DNA of 5,459 bases from Candidatus Mcinerneyibacteriota bacterium (GTDB lineage: Bacteria; AUK180; JAQVHJ01), in assembly GCA_030630935.1 (NCBI GenBank), contig DAOVMD010000236.1:1-5459 (forward strand), in the 5' to 3' direction. Numbering within the stretch: the first letter of the stretch is position 1; every line of letters begins with the position of its first letter. Below, one piece after another: positions 4,119 to 5,459 of the stretch. The notes under the pieces are model-generated. The model was given only the letters and a program-made list of their open reading frames with translations. It was not told the DNA's origin and searched no databases. A program made the translations under genes and the position numbers.

Positions 4119-5459
4119 ATGAAGAAGAGATATTTTTTATGGAAAGTGTTTCTCGTGATTGCAAGTGTATTGATAGTTTCGTTTTTAGGTAATGGTTGTA
4201 CAAATAAAAAAATTAAGGAAATATCCCAGGTAAAAGAGGAACCGGATGAAAAAATCAAATCTGTTCAAGGTAAAGAAAGTCTTTCCTTTCCCAAAGATGA
4301 CTATGAATATTTATGGTATTCATATTGTAGAGACTTAGACAATAAATATGAATCATATTATTTAATTCCACACAGAGAATATAAATTTATATTTGGGATT
4401 CATTTAGCACATATGACGATTAATATGGCCCCGATGCCATCATTTATATTAAAGGTAAATAACAAGTTTCCAGTGATATTAGATAATACAATTATTTCCA
4501 ATGATAAAAATAAATTAATTACACTTGATAAAGAGTCTGGAAATATATTGTGGACAAAGAAATATGAAGAAAAAGATTATTTTAAAAATCTTCAGTTATT
4601 TTTTATTAATGATAAAAAAAATATAATCTTGGGTAATTCAATATTAGATTCAAAAGATGGGAAAGTTATATTCAATTATTATAAATCAAATAAAGGATTT
4701 TTAAGATATTATAAAGAACCAATAATCATTATTAATTATTATGGTGACATAAAGGCTTTAAATTTAAATTCTATGGAATCATGGGAGGCAAAAGGCTCTT
4801 ATTTACCTTTAATATTAAATGATAATAAATTAATTTGCTTTAGTGTGGAAGATAAATATCTATTTATAACAGTTCTTAAAACTTTTAAAATAATTTGTTT
4901 AGATATTAATACAGGTAAAACAATCTGGGAAAATAAAACAGGTATGCAAAACTTCATTGGAATTTCAAAAAACAATATAATTATTCATGGAGAAGAATCA
5001 AAGATTAAAGCAATCGATCTTAATACAGGAAATGATGTCTGGGAATTTACAGCTGATGCTTGTAAGATATTAGATAACGGAGAAGTTATATTAGTAAACA
5101 AAGAGGCAATCTATTTTGTTGATGGTTCAAATGGTACAATTTTAAAGGAAATCAGCTTAAAAAATCATTTTAACGGAAAAAAAGATTTTATGGAAGAGAG
5201 AATATTTGCAATATCAGAATATTATGGAGATTATATTATCTTATATAATTATATACCTTGGGATAGAGCTTATTATTTTAAATTAATAAATCTAAAGGAA
5301 GATAAAATCTTATTAGAAAAAAAAGAAAATTCATATTTTTTCCAAGCAGAAAAGTGTAAAATATATAAAGATAACTTATATTTTTCAGATTCCAAAAGTT
5401 GTTTAGAAATTATACAACTTTCTAATATAAATGAAATTGAAAAAATAACAACTACAGAT
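4119..5459 (+). CDS. Predicted lipoprotein with PQQ/WD-like beta-propeller repeats (3' partial)
   Basis: Open for 447 codons from ATG to the right edge with no stop, so the gene is incomplete. Residues 1-27 are a lipoprotein signal: basic start (MKKR), hydrophobic core to Leu23, then GNGC with Cys27 as the lipidated residue. The box is non-canonical (Leu at -4, Gly at -3, Asn at -2), as tolerated in spirochaetes. A charged linker (about 28-60) follows. Beta-propeller blades of the PQQ-like type recur: LITLDKESGNILWTKK (133-148), ICLDINTGKTIWENKTG (259-275), IKAIDLNTGNDVWEFTAD (296-313) and a degenerate IYFVDGSNGTILKEI (331-345). This suggests a membrane-anchored scaffold or binding protein facing the periplasm or cell surface; a BamB-like role or enzyme activity is not supported. 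Codons are strikingly A/T-rich compared with the operon to the left. It has its own promoter and is transcribed away from the operon, so a functional link is not implied. Confidence 0.8.
   Translation, partial: MKKRYFLWKVFLVIASVLIVSFLGNGCTNKKIKEISQVKEEPDEKIKSVQGKESLSFPKDDYEYLWYSYCRDLDNKYESYYLIPHREYKFIFGIHLAHMTINMAPMPSFILKVNNKFPVILDNTIISNDKNKLITLDKESGNILWTKKYEEKDYFKNLQLFFINDKKNIILGNSILDSKDGKVIFNYYKSNKGFLRYYKEPIIIINYYGDIKALNLNSMESWEAKGSYLPLILNDNKLICFSVEDKYLFITVLKTFKIICLDINTGKTIWENKTGMQNFIGISKNNIIIHGEESKIKAIDLNTGNDVWEFTADACKILDNGEVILVNKEAIYFVDGSNGTILKEISLKNHFNGKKDFMEERIFAISEYYGDYIILYNYIPWDRAYYFKLINLKEDKILLEKKENSYFFQAEKCKIYKDNLYFSDSKSCLEIIQLSNINEIEKITTTD

Noticed and set aside
4105-4119. Upstream ATG as start of the lipoprotein gene
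   Set aside because: It is in a different frame and reaches TGA after five codons.
4070-4258. A 62-codon minus-strand open frame
   Set aside because: It overlaps the promoter, start codon and signal peptide of the lipoprotein gene in antisense and has no family features.
4119-5459. Identification of the propeller lipoprotein as BamB or a quinoprotein dehydrogenase
   Set aside because: Only generic blade motifs are present; no catalytic or family-specific residues were recognised and the C-terminus is missing.

Overview
The window looks like one end of a low-to-mid GC bacterial contig. It holds a three-gene operon on the minus strand, a divergent intergenic region of about 530 bases rich in regulatory-looking sequence, and one very AT-rich gene on the plus strand that runs off the right edge. 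The first 216 bases are a perfect 88-bp inverted repeat around a 40-base loop. This has the form of a fold-back chimera (library, amplification or assembly artefact) and falsely truncates the first gene.

Minus-strand operon, in transcription order (right to left): (1) a 605-residue protein of the N-acylglucosamine/cellobiose 2-epimerase (AGE) fold with an extra beta-rich N-terminal domain, 3583-1766; (2) a 112-residue single-domain STAS protein of the anti-sigma-factor-antagonist type, 1742-1404; (3) a GlgX/TreX/isoamylase-type glycogen debranching enzyme, 1396 leftwards, whose 3' part is replaced by the fold-back. Gaps are 23 and 7 bases. The glgX ribosome binding site lies inside the last codons of the STAS gene, so the last two genes are probably translationally coupled. 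A strong sigma-70-type promoter (TTGACT, 17 bases, TATACT) sits about 107 bases upstream of the first gene. The likely theme is alpha-glucan or oligosaccharide metabolism with a regulatory partner-switching protein in the same transcript; the link between regulator and enzymes is inferred.

The intergenic region (3584-4118) holds the divergent promoters, a terminator-like hairpin facing right with no gene to serve, a perfect 40-bp palindrome, and a recurring TTTACT motif that includes a perfect palindrome over the start site of the right-hand promoter.

The plus-strand gene (4119 to the edge, at least 447 codons) encodes a predicted lipoprotein with PQQ/WD-like beta-propeller repeats. Its codons are far more AT-rich than those of the operon. 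The relaxed lipobox (Leu at -4, Gly at -3) and the protein families are compatible with Spirochaetota or another diderm lineage, but taxonomy cannot be settled from this window. I see no tRNA, rRNA, CRISPR array, transposase or defence gene, and no convincing case for a wholly new multi-gene system. The points most worth checking are the fold-back end, the AGE-STAS-GlgX gene order, the 40-bp palindrome and the shared TTTACT motif.
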